64,000 nucleotides of DNA from Breoghania corrubedonensis (GTDB lineage Bacteria; Pseudomonadota; Alphaproteobacteria; Rhizobiales; Stappiaceae): assembly GCF_003053845.1 (NCBI RefSeq), contig NZ_QAYG01000001.1:1184078-1248077 (forward strand), in the 5' to 3' direction. The notes under the pieces were generated by a model, which saw only the letters and a program-made list of their open reading frames with translations, was not told where the DNA came from and ran no database searches. Shown one piece after another: positions 46,790 through 57,451 of this stretch. The first letter of the stretch is position 1. The number at the start of each line of letters is the position of its first letter. The translations under genes and the position numbers were made by a program.

Positions 46790-46842
46790 AGCGCTTTCCG
46801 ATCAAACGGACCCGTTTGATCGACAAGAATATATGCTCTAGA
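46785..46842. repeat. Long palindrome at the autotransporter 3' end (intergenic repeat, copy 2)
   Basis: Outer arms TCTAGAGC (46785-46792) and GCTCTAGA (46835-46842) surround a perfect 10-bp inner stem GATCAAACGG/CCGTTTGATC (46800-46821). The autotransporter stop codon TAG lies inside the left arm. The layout matches the palindrome at 30870. It may serve as terminator between convergent genes. Confidence 0.65.
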
Positions 46843-46917
46843 CCCAGGATCGCGAGCACCGGCCTCTCCGACGCATTTGCCGGAGCGGTCGGAATATGCT
46901 TTGGCTCGCGCGCGTGC

Positions 46918-47490
46918 TCAGGCGGAGACGCGGTCGATATAGTCGGCGAAGGCGGCCAGTTGCTTGCCGGCGAATTCGCGGGTTCCCTCATCGGTCAGCG
47001 CCAGGGTGTCCTTGTCGAACTTCTGGTGCCCGGCGCCCACGAAGACCTCCGGCGTGGTGAAGACGTCAGCCCCCAGAAACACCATGATCTGGCGCAGGTG
47101 ATACTGCATGCGCGCACCGCCGAGCTGGCCCATGGAAACCGACTGCAGGCACACGGGCTTTGCCGCAAACGGCTGGTTGTCGACGCGCGAGACCCAGTCG
47201 AGCGCGTTCTTCAAGACGCCCGGGACCGAGTAGTTGTATTCCGGCGAGACGATGATGATGCCGTCCGCCGTCCGGATCGCCTCGGCGAGTGCGGTCACCT
47301 CCGGCGGGAAGCCGTCGCCGTTCTGCACATCCGCATTGTAGGGCGGGATCGCGCCGATGGCGGGTCCTTCGGTGATGGTCATGCGCTGCGGCGCAAGATC
47401 GGGCAGCGCGCGCAACAGCGCATGGTTGAACGAGCCTTTGCGCAAGCTGCCGCAAAGACCGATGATGTTCAGCTTGTCTTTACTGGTCAT
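46918..47490 (-). CDS. NADPH-dependent FMN reductase
   Basis: 190 residues, flavodoxin-like fold (ChrR/azoreductase type). FMN phosphate loop: GLCGSLRKGSFNHALL at residues 12-27; the second FMN motif is SPEYNYSVPGVLKNALDW near residue 82-99. It reduces FMN, quinones or chromate-like substrates with NAD(P)H. It is divergent from the extradiol dioxygenase gene. AAGGAG is present 14 nt before the ATG, longer than usual. Confidence 0.9.
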   Translation of the reverse strand: MTSKDKLNIIGLCGSLRKGSFNHALLRALPDLAPQRMTITEGPAIGAIPPYNADVQNGDGFPPEVTALAEAIRTADGIIIVSPEYNYSVPGVLKNALDWVSRVDNQPFAAKPVCLQSVSMGQLGGARMQYHLRQIMVFLGADVFTTPEVFVGAGHQKFDKDTLALTDEGTREFAGKQLAAFADYIDRVSA

Positions 47491-47820
47491 TTGAGATTCG
47501 GAAACTCCTTATTTCGTAATGCCGGGTCTGGGTTTCGTGAAACCGGGTCGGCATCCAGATACCGGATTTTCGTCATGGTAGCGCTTGGCGGCGCCGTTTG
47601 GTTCCCCGCTCAACGCGAATATTCCCGATCGACCGGCGCGAGGTTGCGCCGGCGGCGGAATACGCGCGGTGAACCGGTACGGCAGATTGGCGGGGCAATA
47701 GCGAAAAACAATCGACCGGCGCACCATTGTCCGTTGCCTGACGATACGGAAGCGGGCGAGAAACGCAGTGCGCTCAACGTGAGAAACGCCAACTGGACGC
47801 GCACGGAGGAACCACACGCC
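47491..47820. other. Divergent region between FMN reductase and dioxygenase
   Basis: About 330 bp without a gene. It includes an imperfect inverted segment around TTTCGTGAAA (about 47532-47541) flanked by GGGTC/GGGTC and CCGG repeats. Promoters for both divergent genes must lie here, but none is clear by eye. Confidence 0.35.
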
Positions 47821-48780
47821 ATGTCCATGCCCGAGCCCTGCTTCGACGTCGCCCATCTGGGTCATGTGGAACTCTTCACCGACAAGCCGGAGGCGAGCCT
47901 GGACTTCTTTGTCAACATTCTGGGCCTGACGAAATCGGCCAGCGAAGGCGATAGCGTCTATCTGCGCGCCTGGGACGACTACGAATTTCACACCCTGAAG
48001 CTGACCGCGTCGAAGACGACGGGCGTCGGTCATATCGGCTATCGCTGCTCAAGCCCGCAGGCGCTGGAACGCAGGGTCCGAGAAATCGAGGCGCTGGGCG
48101 CCGGCATCGGCTGGAGCGACGGCGACATGGGCCACGGTCCGGCCTACCGGTTCCGCGATCCCGACGGCCATGTCTTCGAGATCTATTACGACACGCGGAA
48201 ATACGTCGCGCCGGAAGCGGAGAAACCGGCGCTGAAGAACCAGGCGCAGCGCTACCACGGCCGCGGCGTGTGCGTGCGCCGGATCGACCATGTCAATCTG
48301 CTCGCCAGTGACGTCGACGCCATCGCGGACTTCATGCCGCGTGCGCTCGGTAGCCGCATCACCGAGCGCATCATGCTGGACAGCGGGCATCTGGGCGGCT
48401 GCTGGTTCACGGTCAACAACAAGAGCTACGACATCGCCTATACGGGCGACCACACCGGCTCGCACGGCCGCTTCCACCATGTCACCTACGCGCTCGACCA
48501 GCGCGAGCAGATCCTTCAGGCCGCAGACATCTTTCTGGAAAACGGCGTCCACATCGAGACGGGGCCGCACAAGCACGCGGTGCAGCAGACTTTCTTCCTC
48601 TATGTCTACGAGCCGGCCGGCAACCGGGTGGAGGTCGCCAATGCCGGCGCCCGCCTGATCCTGGCACCCGACTGGGAGACGGTCACCTGGACGGAGGAGG
48701 AGCGCAGGAAGGGCCAGGCCTGGGGGCTCCAGACCATCTCCTCCTTCCATACGCATGGCACGCCGCCGGTGGGCGAATAG
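47821..48780 (+). CDS. VOC-family extradiol ring-cleavage dioxygenase (catechol 2,3-dioxygenase type)
   Basis: 319 residues with two vicinal-oxygen-chelate modules. The N-terminal one (about 10-130) starts HLGHVELFTDKPEASLDFF; the C-terminal one (about 153-290) holds the likely Fe(II) ligands: His in RIDHVNLL (~157), His in RFHHVTYAL (~219) and Glu in NRVEVAN (~270). YVYEPAGNRVEV is the family signature. It should open a catechol-type ring at the meta position; the exact substrate is unknown. GGAGGA lies about 10 nt before the ATG. The FMN reductase gene is divergent beside it. Confidence 0.88.
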   Translation: MSMPEPCFDVAHLGHVELFTDKPEASLDFFVNILGLTKSASEGDSVYLRAWDDYEFHTLKLTASKTTGVGHIGYRCSSPQALERRVREIEALGAGIGWSDGDMGHGPAYRFRDPDGHVFEIYYDTRKYVAPEAEKPALKNQAQRYHGRGVCVRRIDHVNLLASDVDAIADFMPRALGSRITERIMLDSGHLGGCWFTVNNKSYDIAYTGDHTGSHGRFHHVTYALDQREQILQAADIFLENGVHIETGPHKHAVQQTFFLYVYEPAGNRVEVANAGARLILAPDWETVTWTEEERRKGQAWGLQTISSFHTHGTPPVGE

Positions 48781-48820
48781 GCGGCACCGGCGCCCTTCGC
48801 GGCCCCCCCCTGTGCCCGCG

Positions 48821-49303
48821 CTATTGAAACAGCGGCGGGGGCGACGGGTCGCGGTTCATGTACCAGATCAGGACGTTCAGCAGCGTGGCATAGGAGGACC
48901 ACACCACGTAGGGCACGAACAGCCAGGCCGTAACGCGGTCGCGGCTCCAGGTCAGCTTGAGGAACCAGAAGATCAGGATGAGCATCATCACGATCAGCAC
49001 GAGCGCGCGATAGGGATCCTGAAAACGGAAAAACACCGGACTCCAGGTGAAGTTGAGCATGAGCTGGCCGACCCACAGCTTCATCTCGGTGCCCATCTTG
49101 TCGCGCTCGAAGGTGCGCCAGCCGACAATCGCGATCAAGACGTAGAGGATCGTCCAGGCCGGCGCGAAGAGCCAGTTCGGCGGGGTGATCGCCGGCTTTT
49201 GCAGGGCCGCGTACCACGCGCCGGGAACGGTCGCGAAGCCGATCGCAAGGCCGCCGCCCAGAACGACGACGAGAAACAGTGCAAGAACGATCCATCGACG
49301 CAT
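48821..49303 (-). CDS. tspO: TspO/MBR-family tryptophan-rich sensory protein
   Basis: 160 residues, five membrane segments. Family motifs: WYAALQKPAITPPNWLFAPAWTILY near residue 30-55 and LMLNFTWSPVFF near 80-95. TspO proteins bind porphyrins and cholesterol-like ligands; in Rhodobacter TspO modulates photosynthesis gene expression in response to oxygen. ATG 49303 has AAGGA 7 nt upstream. It follows the Fe-S protein gene on the same strand, about 140 bp away, with a hairpin between. Confidence 0.93.
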   Translation of the reverse strand: MRRWIVLALFLVVVLGGGLAIGFATVPGAWYAALQKPAITPPNWLFAPAWTILYVLIAIVGWRTFERDKMGTEMKLWVGQLMLNFTWSPVFFRFQDPYRALVLIVMMLILIFWFLKLTWSRDRVTAWLFVPYVVWSSYATLLNVLIWYMNRDPSPPPLFQ

Positions 49304-49332
49304 GGCCGATCCTTTCATGATGTCGGGTCACG

Positions 49333-49355
49333 GTGTCGGGCGAGAGGCCCGACAC
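49333..49355 (-). terminator. Hairpin between the Fe-S protein gene and tspO
   Basis: Perfect 9-bp stem GTGTCGGGC/GCCCGACAC with GAGAG loop. It lies 87 bp downstream of the Fe-S gene stop and 30 bp upstream of the tspO start on the minus strand. No T-tract, so a processing or stability element is as likely as a terminator. Confidence 0.4.
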
Positions 49356-49441
49356 AGGCGCAAGGGTCGGCGATCCCGGGCAACCCGGTGCCCATGTCTT
49401 CAACCGGGAGGCGCACTGATACCCAAAGGATGGCCGCCTGC

Positions 49442-50191
49442 TCAAGTTCCTTTGTTTGCGGACCCCGTGTCCCAGGCGGTGAAGGCGCGCATGTGGAAGC
49501 GGGCCTGCTCTTCCTGCTGCCTGTAGGGCATGCCCCAGGGACAGGCGACGCGGGCAAGACAGCCGGAAAGGCAGGCAGGCCCTGGCGTTGCGGCCAGATG
49601 TGCGAGGCAGCGCGGCACGTCGTAGCCGCGCGGGCCCAAAGCGTGCGCCGGGCAGGCCGCGATACACGGTTTTTCCTCGCACGCCGGGCAGGGGCCGGGC
49701 GTGCCGTCTTGCGCGAATGCGGCGAATCGCTCGCCCGACACGAAGGCGGCGCGCAAGCCCGCCCAGGGGCCGTAGCGATGGTGCGCGAGCACGCCCATCG
49801 GGCTTTGCGAAAAGCCGCCAACCGCCAGCGCCCAGCTCTGGAACGGCCACCACGGCCTGTCGAACGGAAAGACCACGGCAAGGCCCGAGGCCCCGGCGAC
49901 AGCACCCAGCGTGCGCCTTGTGTAGCGATCGAGCGGGTCGGGCGCCCCGTCGCTCGCTTCGGGCGCCGCGCGGAAGGCGCGCCACAGCGCGGGCCCCGCA
50001 TTGCCGGCGAGGATCAGGGTTCGCGCAACACGACCATCGCCCGCGCGCGGAAAGCGTTCCCCCGTATCACCCCCTTCCCCCGTATCACCGCCCTCCCCCG
50101 CATGGCCGGGCTGCGTATGGAATCCGCCCAGGATCAGGAACCCCACCGCCTCGACCCGCCGCGAAAGGGCCGCCAGCTTCTCAGGTCCCAT
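49442..50191 (-). CDS. Unrecognised Fe-S protein with ferredoxin-like cysteine cluster
   Basis: 249 residues. A cysteine pattern CPACEEKPCIAACP (near residue 180-193) plus later cysteines (CLAHLAATPGPACLSGC, VACPWG) suggests one or two 4Fe-4S clusters. The rest is not a known enzyme to me; the segment LAVGGFSQSPMGVLAHHRYGPW has the flavour of epoxyqueuosine-reductase-like ferredoxin proteins, but cobalamin-binding features are not seen. A GEGGDT hexapeptide is repeated near residue 33-45, encoded by 18-bp units at 50059-50094. ATG 50191 follows AAAGGAG with a 6-nt spacer. Confidence 0.7.
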   Translation of the reverse strand: MGPEKLAALSRRVEAVGFLILGGFHTQPGHAGEGGDTGEGGDTGERFPRAGDGRVARTLILAGNAGPALWRAFRAAPEASDGAPDPLDRYTRRTLGAVAGASGLAVVFPFDRPWWPFQSWALAVGGFSQSPMGVLAHHRYGPWAGLRAAFVSGERFAAFAQDGTPGPCPACEEKPCIAACPAHALGPRGYDVPRCLAHLAATPGPACLSGCLARVACPWGMPYRQQEEQARFHMRAFTAWDTGSANKGT

Positions 50192-50235
50192 CGTCATCTC
50201 CTTTCGCCGCCGGCCCTGTTGCGCGCCGTGCATGT

Positions 50236-50264
50236 GTATCCGTATCGCAACACGACTGTGTCAA
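50236..50264 (-). promoter_or_regulatory. Candidate promoter of the Fe-S protein gene
   Basis: Minus strand: consensus -35 TTGACA (50264-50259), 17-bp spacer, weak -10 GGATAC (50241-50236). The transcript would begin about 35-40 nt before the ATG at 50191. Confidence 0.45.
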
Positions 50265-50397
50265 AGTGTCATCGATAGCCAGCCCGGCCCCCCGAAACGG
50301 GACAGGCGGATTGCATCCGTCCCCGCAATGGGGAATGTTAGCCCCCTGTCCGTGACATGTTTCGCGGCGCATTTTTATCGAGGCCTTCAAGGTGCGG

Positions 50398-50979
50398 ATG
50401 TTTACTCTTACGAAGACGGTCTTTGTGGCGAGCCTTCTCGCCGCGACGTGTGCTCCGGCGGCCATCGCGGCCGACTATTACGGAGCACCGCCGCTCCAGA
50501 CCAGAAGCTTCGCGCCCTACAACGAAGTTCGCGGCGGCGTCTTCTACCACGACACGATGGATCGCGAGACCGGCGCCGATATCAACGCCGAGATCCTGCT
50601 GCGCTGGGGCGCGCTGGCGTGGAAGACGCCCTTCCTCGACACCCAGTCGATGCTGCGCCCGCATGTCGGCGGCAACCTGAACACGGCCGGCGACACCTCC
50701 ATGGTCTATGCCGGCTACACGCTGACGATCGACCTGACCGACCAGCTCTTCATCGAAGGGTCCTTCGGCGGCATGGCCCATAACGGCCACACCGAGGCGG
50801 GCCAGGGCGGTCTGGCGCTGGGCTGCAACGTGATGTTCCGCGAATCGGCTTCCGCCGGCTTCCGCATCAACCAGGCCTGGAATGTCTCGGCGATGATCGA
50901 GCACTCGTCCAACAACGGCTACTGCTCGGACAATGACGGGCTGACGAATGTCGGCGTCCGTCTGGGCTACGCGTTCTAG
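50398..50979 (+). CDS. PagL-like lipid A 3-O-deacylase / acyloxyacyl hydrolase
   Basis: 193 residues. A signal peptide (about 1-25, APAAIA cleavage region) and a beta-barrel of outer-membrane type ending in VGVRLGYAF. The catalytic His-Ser pair of PagL is visible in MIEHSSNNGY near residue 163-172. It would remove a 3-linked acyl chain from lipid A in the outer membrane. ATG 50398 follows AAGG; a GTG two codons upstream is an alternative. A strong terminator follows at 51034-51070. Confidence 0.85.
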   Translation: MFTLTKTVFVASLLAATCAPAAIAADYYGAPPLQTRSFAPYNEVRGGVFYHDTMDRETGADINAEILLRWGALAWKTPFLDTQSMLRPHVGGNLNTAGDTSMVYAGYTLTIDLTDQLFIEGSFGGMAHNGHTEAGQGGLALGCNVMFRESASAGFRINQAWNVSAMIEHSSNNGYCSDNDGLTNVGVRLGYAF

Positions 50980-50988
50980 GATACGGCC

Positions 50989-51020
50989 CTAGAGCACTCC
51001 CCGTTCATATCGAACAGGGG
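50989..51020. repeat. Hairpin with AGAGC arm (possible repeat copy 3)
   Basis: CTAGAGC followed by CCCCGTTC-ATATC-GAACAGGGG. The AGAGC start and inner stem recall the palindromes at 30870 and 46785, but the right outer arm is missing. Weakly supported as the same family. Confidence 0.35.
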
Positions 51021-51033
51021 CAGATCGAACACG

Positions 51034-51070
51034 GGCCGAGGGCCGGATTTTCCGGGCCCCGGCCTTTTTT
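51034..51070 (+). terminator. Intrinsic terminator downstream of the PagL-like gene
   Basis: GC-rich stem GGCCGG (51041-51046) with CCGGCC (51059-51064), directly followed by six T residues (51065-51070). Confidence 0.7.
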
Positions 51071-51171
51071 GTGCCCGGTGTGCGGCGTTCGAGAGCGCCA
51101 GTGCGGGCCCAGTACGAGCAAGGTCCGAGCGGACTGCCGCACACTCGGGCCACGCCCGGACCGCCCTCTCG

Positions 51172-52242
51172 CTAGCGCGGCAGGAGCTGCCAGGTATCCA
51201 GATCGAGGATCACCGCCGGGTCGTAGCGGCCGTCCGCATCCTTGTCGGGGAAATCGGCGCAGGGCCGGTCGACGGTCGCCACCGTGCGGATCCTGAGCGC
51301 GCCGATATCGTCGCGCCCGGCGATCGCGGCCTTGTCCAGCACCTGCGACCACGCGAAAACCGTGCCCCCGGCAAACAGCGGCGCCACGTGGCGGCCGCCA
51401 TTGATGCCGGCGACGTGGAAGGCCGGCGCCAGTCCGTTGAACGACAGCGCGCGCGCCAGGCTGATGACGTGGCCGCCATAGATCAGCCGCCGGCCGAACC
51501 GGCCCTTGCCTTCGGTGAACTGGTTGAAATGCACCTTGGCGGTGTTCTGGTAGAGCCGCGTCGCCAGCATGTGGTCGCTCTCCTCCACCGTCATGCCGTC
51601 GACGTGGTCGATCTTCTCGCCCACCTGATAATCGTCGAAGCGGTGCGGGCTGCCGGCAAGTTCGCCGTCCCAGGCCGAGATATCCAGCAGCGGAACGGCG
51701 TCGCCCAGCGCATCCGGCTCGATCGCGTCGGGCAGTTCCGGGATGACCGGTTCGGGCGCGGGCGATGCCTCGTCGCGCTTTCGCACCATCACCCAGCGCA
51801 CATAGTCCAGCACCTCCGTGCCGTCGGCCTTGTAGCCGGTGGAGCGCACGTAAACGACGCCGGTCTTGCCCGAGGAGGTCTCCTTCAGCCCGATCACCTC
51901 CGAGACCGCCGACAGCGTGTCGCCGGGATAGACCGGCGCCAGAAACCGCCCGCCCGCATAGCCGAGATTGGCGACCGCGTTCAGCGAGATGTCCGGCACC
52001 GTCTTGCCGAAAACGATGTGGAAGACCAGCAGATCATCGAGCGGGGCGTGCTCGTAGCCGAGCGACTTCGCCAGGGCATCGGAGGAGGAAACGGCAAAAC
52101 GCGGGCCATAAAGCGCGGTGTAGAGCGCGGCGTCGCCCGCGCTCACCGTACGCGGCGTGGCGTGGCGCAGGATCTGACCCAGCCTGAAATCCTCGAAGAA
52201 ATTGCCCGTATTCGTCTTGTTCACGCTCGTCTGGCCCGCCAT
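51172..52242 (-). CDS. mcd: Mesaconyl-CoA hydratase (beta-methylmalyl-CoA dehydratase)
   Basis: 356 residues with two MaoC/hot-dog halves. NPGN/NTGNFFEDFRLGQ, HATPRTVSAGDAALYTALYG, VFHIVFGKTVPDISLNAVAN and IDHVDGMTVEESDHMLATRL closely match the ethylmalonyl-CoA pathway enzyme of Rhodobacter. It hydrates mesaconyl-CoA to beta-methylmalyl-CoA during acetyl-CoA assimilation. Other pathway genes (ccr, ecm, msd, mcl1) are not in the window. It is divergent from a 2-hydroxyacid dehydrogenase that might use the glyoxylate the pathway produces. Confidence 0.92.
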   Translation of the reverse strand: MAGQTSVNKTNTGNFFEDFRLGQILRHATPRTVSAGDAALYTALYGPRFAVSSSDALAKSLGYEHAPLDDLLVFHIVFGKTVPDISLNAVANLGYAGGRFLAPVYPGDTLSAVSEVIGLKETSSGKTGVVYVRSTGYKADGTEVLDYVRWVMVRKRDEASPAPEPVIPELPDAIEPDALGDAVPLLDISAWDGELAGSPHRFDDYQVGEKIDHVDGMTVEESDHMLATRLYQNTAKVHFNQFTEGKGRFGRRLIYGGHVISLARALSFNGLAPAFHVAGINGGRHVAPLFAGGTVFAWSQVLDKAAIAGRDDIGALRIRTVATVDRPCADFPDKDADGRYDPAVILDLDTWQLLPR

Positions 52243-52449
52243 TTCTCACTCCCGCCGACAACTTTCCGTCGCGGCGATTTAGGGGCACGCTGCACCGCAA
52301 CGCAAGGGGACCTTTGTTTATGGGGCCGCCCGGTGCTTATGGAGCCGCCCCCGTGGCGCGCAGACGTCCCCATCCACTCCCGCACGCCTTTCGTTCGGCT
52401 GCGAAACGCTTTAGCCTCGCCGCATCGACTGTCATGCGCGAGGGGAAAC

Positions 52450-53409
52450 ATGGACCGTCAGCAAGTGCTCGTCATCGGGCCGATCTTGCCTTACGTCATC
52501 GCGAAGCTGGGGGAACGCTTCGACGTGGTGGAGCTTCACAAGGAGGCGGACCGCGCGGGCTTCCTCGAACGCGAGGGCAAACGCTTCAAGGCGGTGGCCT
52601 GCGGGTTGAAGGGCATCGACCGGGAGACGATCGCCGCATTGCCCGATCTCGAGATCATCTCCTCCTTCGGTGTCGGCTATGACGCGGTCGATGTGGCCGC
52701 GGCGGCGCAAGCGGGCGTCGTCGTCACCAACACGCCGGGCGTGCTGGACGAGGAGGTCGCCAATACCGCGCTCGCGCTGATGCTGATGACGGTGCGCGAA
52801 CTCAACCGGGCCGAGAACCACCTGCGCGCCGGGCGCTGGGCGAAGGACGGGCCCTATCCGCTCACCGCCGGCTCGCTCGGCGGTTCGGTGCTCGGCATTC
52901 TGGGGCTCGGGCGCATCGGCAAGGCGATCGCGCGCCGGGCCGAGGCCTGCGGCATGAAGATCCACTATCACGGCCGCCACGAGCAGGCCGGCGTCGCCTA
53001 TCGCTACCATGCGAGCCTCACGGAGCTGGCGCGCGCGAGCGACGTGCTGATGGCGGTGGTTCCCGGCGGGGCCGCGACGCATCACATGATCGACCGGCAG
53101 GTGCTGGAGGCGCTGGGGCCGAACGGATATCTGATCAATATCGGGCGCGGCACGGTGGTGGACGAGACCGCGCTGATCGAAGCGCTTTCCAAAGGCGCCA
53201 TTCGTGGCGCCGGGCTCGACGTCTTCGAGAACGAACCGGCCGTGCCGGAAAGCCTTGTGGTCCTGGAAAACACGGTCCTGCTACCCCATGTAGGATCAGC
53301 CTCCGTGGCAACACGCCAGGCCATGGGACAGCTTGTCGTCGACAACATCGTGGCCTGGACGGACACGCGCCGCGCCATGACGCCCGTGCCGGAAACGCCC
53401 CAGCCATAG
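52450..53409 (+). CDS. D-2-hydroxyacid dehydrogenase (glyoxylate/hydroxypyruvate reductase type)
   Basis: 319 residues. The NAD(P) loop is GILGLGRIGKAIARRA near residue 150-165. Catalytic residues: Arg in INIGRGTVVDE (~233), Glu in DVFENEP (~262) and His in LLPHVGSAS (~281). GVGYDAVDVAAAAQAGVVVTNTP near residue 75-97 is typical. It reduces glyoxylate, hydroxypyruvate or similar 2-keto acids. GAGGGG precedes ATG 52450. Divergent from mcd. Confidence 0.9.
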   Translation: MDRQQVLVIGPILPYVIAKLGERFDVVELHKEADRAGFLEREGKRFKAVACGLKGIDRETIAALPDLEIISSFGVGYDAVDVAAAAQAGVVVTNTPGVLDEEVANTALALMLMTVRELNRAENHLRAGRWAKDGPYPLTAGSLGGSVLGILGLGRIGKAIARRAEACGMKIHYHGRHEQAGVAYRYHASLTELARASDVLMAVVPGGAATHHMIDRQVLEALGPNGYLINIGRGTVVDETALIEALSKGAIRGAGLDVFENEPAVPESLVVLENTVLLPHVGSASVATRQAMGQLVVDNIVAWTDTRRAMTPVPETPQP

Positions 53410-53518
53410 ACGCCCCCGACACGGGCTTCCAGGCGAAAGACGATCCGGACAGGGCGTCCCGCGCCGGAGGCGACGGGGAAATGGCCAAAGCGCCCGAAAC
53501 ACGATACATCACTTGTCT

Positions 53519-53562
53519 CTCCGCCATCCCGGCGAACACGGGAAACGGCCGGAGAGAACCGC
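53519..53562. repeat. Inverted repeat upstream of the LysE-family gene
   Basis: CTCTCCG...CGGAGAG arms enclose a CCCG...CGGG inner pair between the dehydrogenase and the exporter genes. It resembles the other short palindromic intergenic elements of the window in form only. Confidence 0.35.
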
Positions 53563-53584
53563 GAACGGCCATGGACTGACACAG

Positions 53585-54196
53585 ATGAACTGGATCGATC
53601 TCGCCACTTTCGCCGCCGCTCTCTTCGTCGCGGCGATGGCGCCGGGGCCGGGTATCGCGGCGATCGTTGCGCGCGTGCTCGCGCATGGCCGCAAGGGCGC
53701 GACGGCCTTCTGCACCGGCATGATGCTGGGGGACGTGGTGTGGCTTTCGCTGGCCGTGTTCGGCCTGGCGTTCATCGCCCACAGCTTCGCGTCGGTTTTC
53801 CTGGTGGTGCGCTACGCGGGCGCGGCCTATCTGCTCTATCTCGGCTGGAGGATGTGGAGCGCGCCGGCCTCGGCGATCCGCCTGCCGACGTCGGGCGCCG
53901 AACGCCCCTGTCGGCTCTTCTTCGGCGGGCTGGCCGTGACGCTGGGAAATCCGAAGACCATCGTCTTCTATCTGGCCTTGATGCCCAATCTCTTCGACCT
54001 CAAGCGGGTGACTCTGCTAGGATATGGCGAGCTCATGATGGTCACCCTGCTTATCCTGGGTTTCGTTTTCGCCGGCTATGTGGTTCTGGCGCATATGGCA
54101 CGCGGCCTGTTTTCAACCCCGCGCGCCCTGCGATGGCTCAACCGCGGCGTCGGCACCGTCATGGCCGGGGCAGCGGCCGCCATCGCCTCCCGCTAG
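53585..54196 (+). CDS. LysE/RhtB-family amino acid exporter
   Basis: 203 residues, about six membrane segments. The family opening is LFVAAMAPGPGIAAIVAR near residue 12-30, followed by GRKGATAFCTGMMLGDVVW and VRYAGAAYLLYLGWRMW; GGLAVTLGNPKTIVFYLALMP is also diagnostic. Probably exports an amino acid or homoserine-lactone-like compound; the substrate is unknown. ATG 53585 (MNWIDLATF) is taken although its SD is weak. Confidence 0.9.
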   Translation: MNWIDLATFAAALFVAAMAPGPGIAAIVARVLAHGRKGATAFCTGMMLGDVVWLSLAVFGLAFIAHSFASVFLVVRYAGAAYLLYLGWRMWSAPASAIRLPTSGAERPCRLFFGGLAVTLGNPKTIVFYLALMPNLFDLKRVTLLGYGELMMVTLLILGFVFAGYVVLAHMARGLFSTPRALRWLNRGVGTVMAGAAAAIASR

Positions 54197-54271
54197 GCCT
54201 GAAAGCAGGGCCCCTCTCTCCGCCCGCACCGGACGGAGAGCCTGCGCGGAATCGCACGCGTTCTCCTCATG

Positions 54272-54299
54272 TTGAACCCGCGCGCGAAGCCCTTATAAC
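54272..54299 (+). promoter_or_regulatory. gyrB promoter candidate
   Basis: -35 TTGAAC (54272-54277), 16-bp spacer, -10 TATAAC (54294-54299), about 30 bp before the gyrB ATG. Both boxes are near consensus. Confidence 0.65.
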
Positions 54300-54303
54300 C
54301 TAA

Positions 54304-56766
<2,463 letters not shown>

Positions 56767-56804
56767 TGAAGGCCGAAGAGGCCGCGAATTCCTGATGATC
56801 GGCA

Positions 56805-56846
56805 GACGAAACGAGAAGGGTTGACGACATCCTTCTCCGTTTCGTC
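56805..56846 (+). terminator. Long stem-loop downstream of gyrB
   Basis: GACGAAACGAGAAGG (56805-56819) pairs with CCTTCTCCGTTTCGTC (56831-56846) with a single-base bulge and an 11-nt loop, about 40 bp after the gyrB stop. No T-run follows, so termination efficiency is uncertain. Confidence 0.55.
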
Positions 56847-56881
56847 AGATGGTTGGGTGCGCGGGATCTGGGATCGCGCTG

Positions 56882-57451
56882 ATGGAATCCGTGTTCGTCC
56901 TCATATGGGTCTGGATTCTTGCAGCTCCCGTGGTTGCGTTTGTCGCCCGCCGGCCCCGACCGCTTTCCCCCCAGGCTCTCACGATTTGTTCAATCGGCCT
57001 GCTTTCGGCGGTGGCACTCGCCGCTGTTTTCAACATCAGTTTCGTCCGGGTCGAAGCCAATATTCTCACACTGTGTGCGGCGTACCTGGCGTACTGTTAC
57101 CTTGCATTTTTCCCGGTTCCAGAAGGCAGGAAACCAGCCAGATACCTGGTGCGTTTCATTGCGTCCGTTCCAATATTCGGCGGATACCTGCTGGCAACCG
57201 TCGGAGTGCTGGGACTAGGCCTCATCATCGCCGATGCCACTGAGCCTCCATGGCGGGTCACGCCCCTCGAAGGAGGGCTGGTTTGCAAGGTGAACGGCTG
57301 GGGCGCAGCAATGACGGACAGCGGATACACTGTCAGTGCTTATCGCCGGTATGGTTCGCTTCTGGAGCGCAGGGTCACGAAGGTGACAGTCAACCAGAGC
57401 GCCGGAGAGCCTGAAGCGGAGTGCGCCGATATCGCGAAATCGCTACAGTGA
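56882..57451 (+). CDS. Hypothetical membrane protein
   Basis: 189 residues from ATG 56882; not recognised. Three or four hydrophobic segments occupy the first ~115 residues (VFVLIWVWILAAPVVAFVA, ALTICSIGLLSAVALAAVF, TLCAAYLAYCYLAFF, FGGYLLATVGVLGLGL). The remaining ~70 residues are soluble with two cysteines (VCKVNG and AECAD). Base composition is visibly lower in G+C than in neighbouring genes and codon use is less biased, which suggests recent acquisition. No partner gene suggests a role. Confidence 0.6.
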   Translation: MESVFVLIWVWILAAPVVAFVARRPRPLSPQALTICSIGLLSAVALAAVFNISFVRVEANILTLCAAYLAYCYLAFFPVPEGRKPARYLVRFIASVPIFGGYLLATVGVLGLGLIIADATEPPWRVTPLEGGLVCKVNGWGAAMTDSGYTVSAYRRYGSLLERRVTKVTVNQSAGEPEAECADIAKSLQ

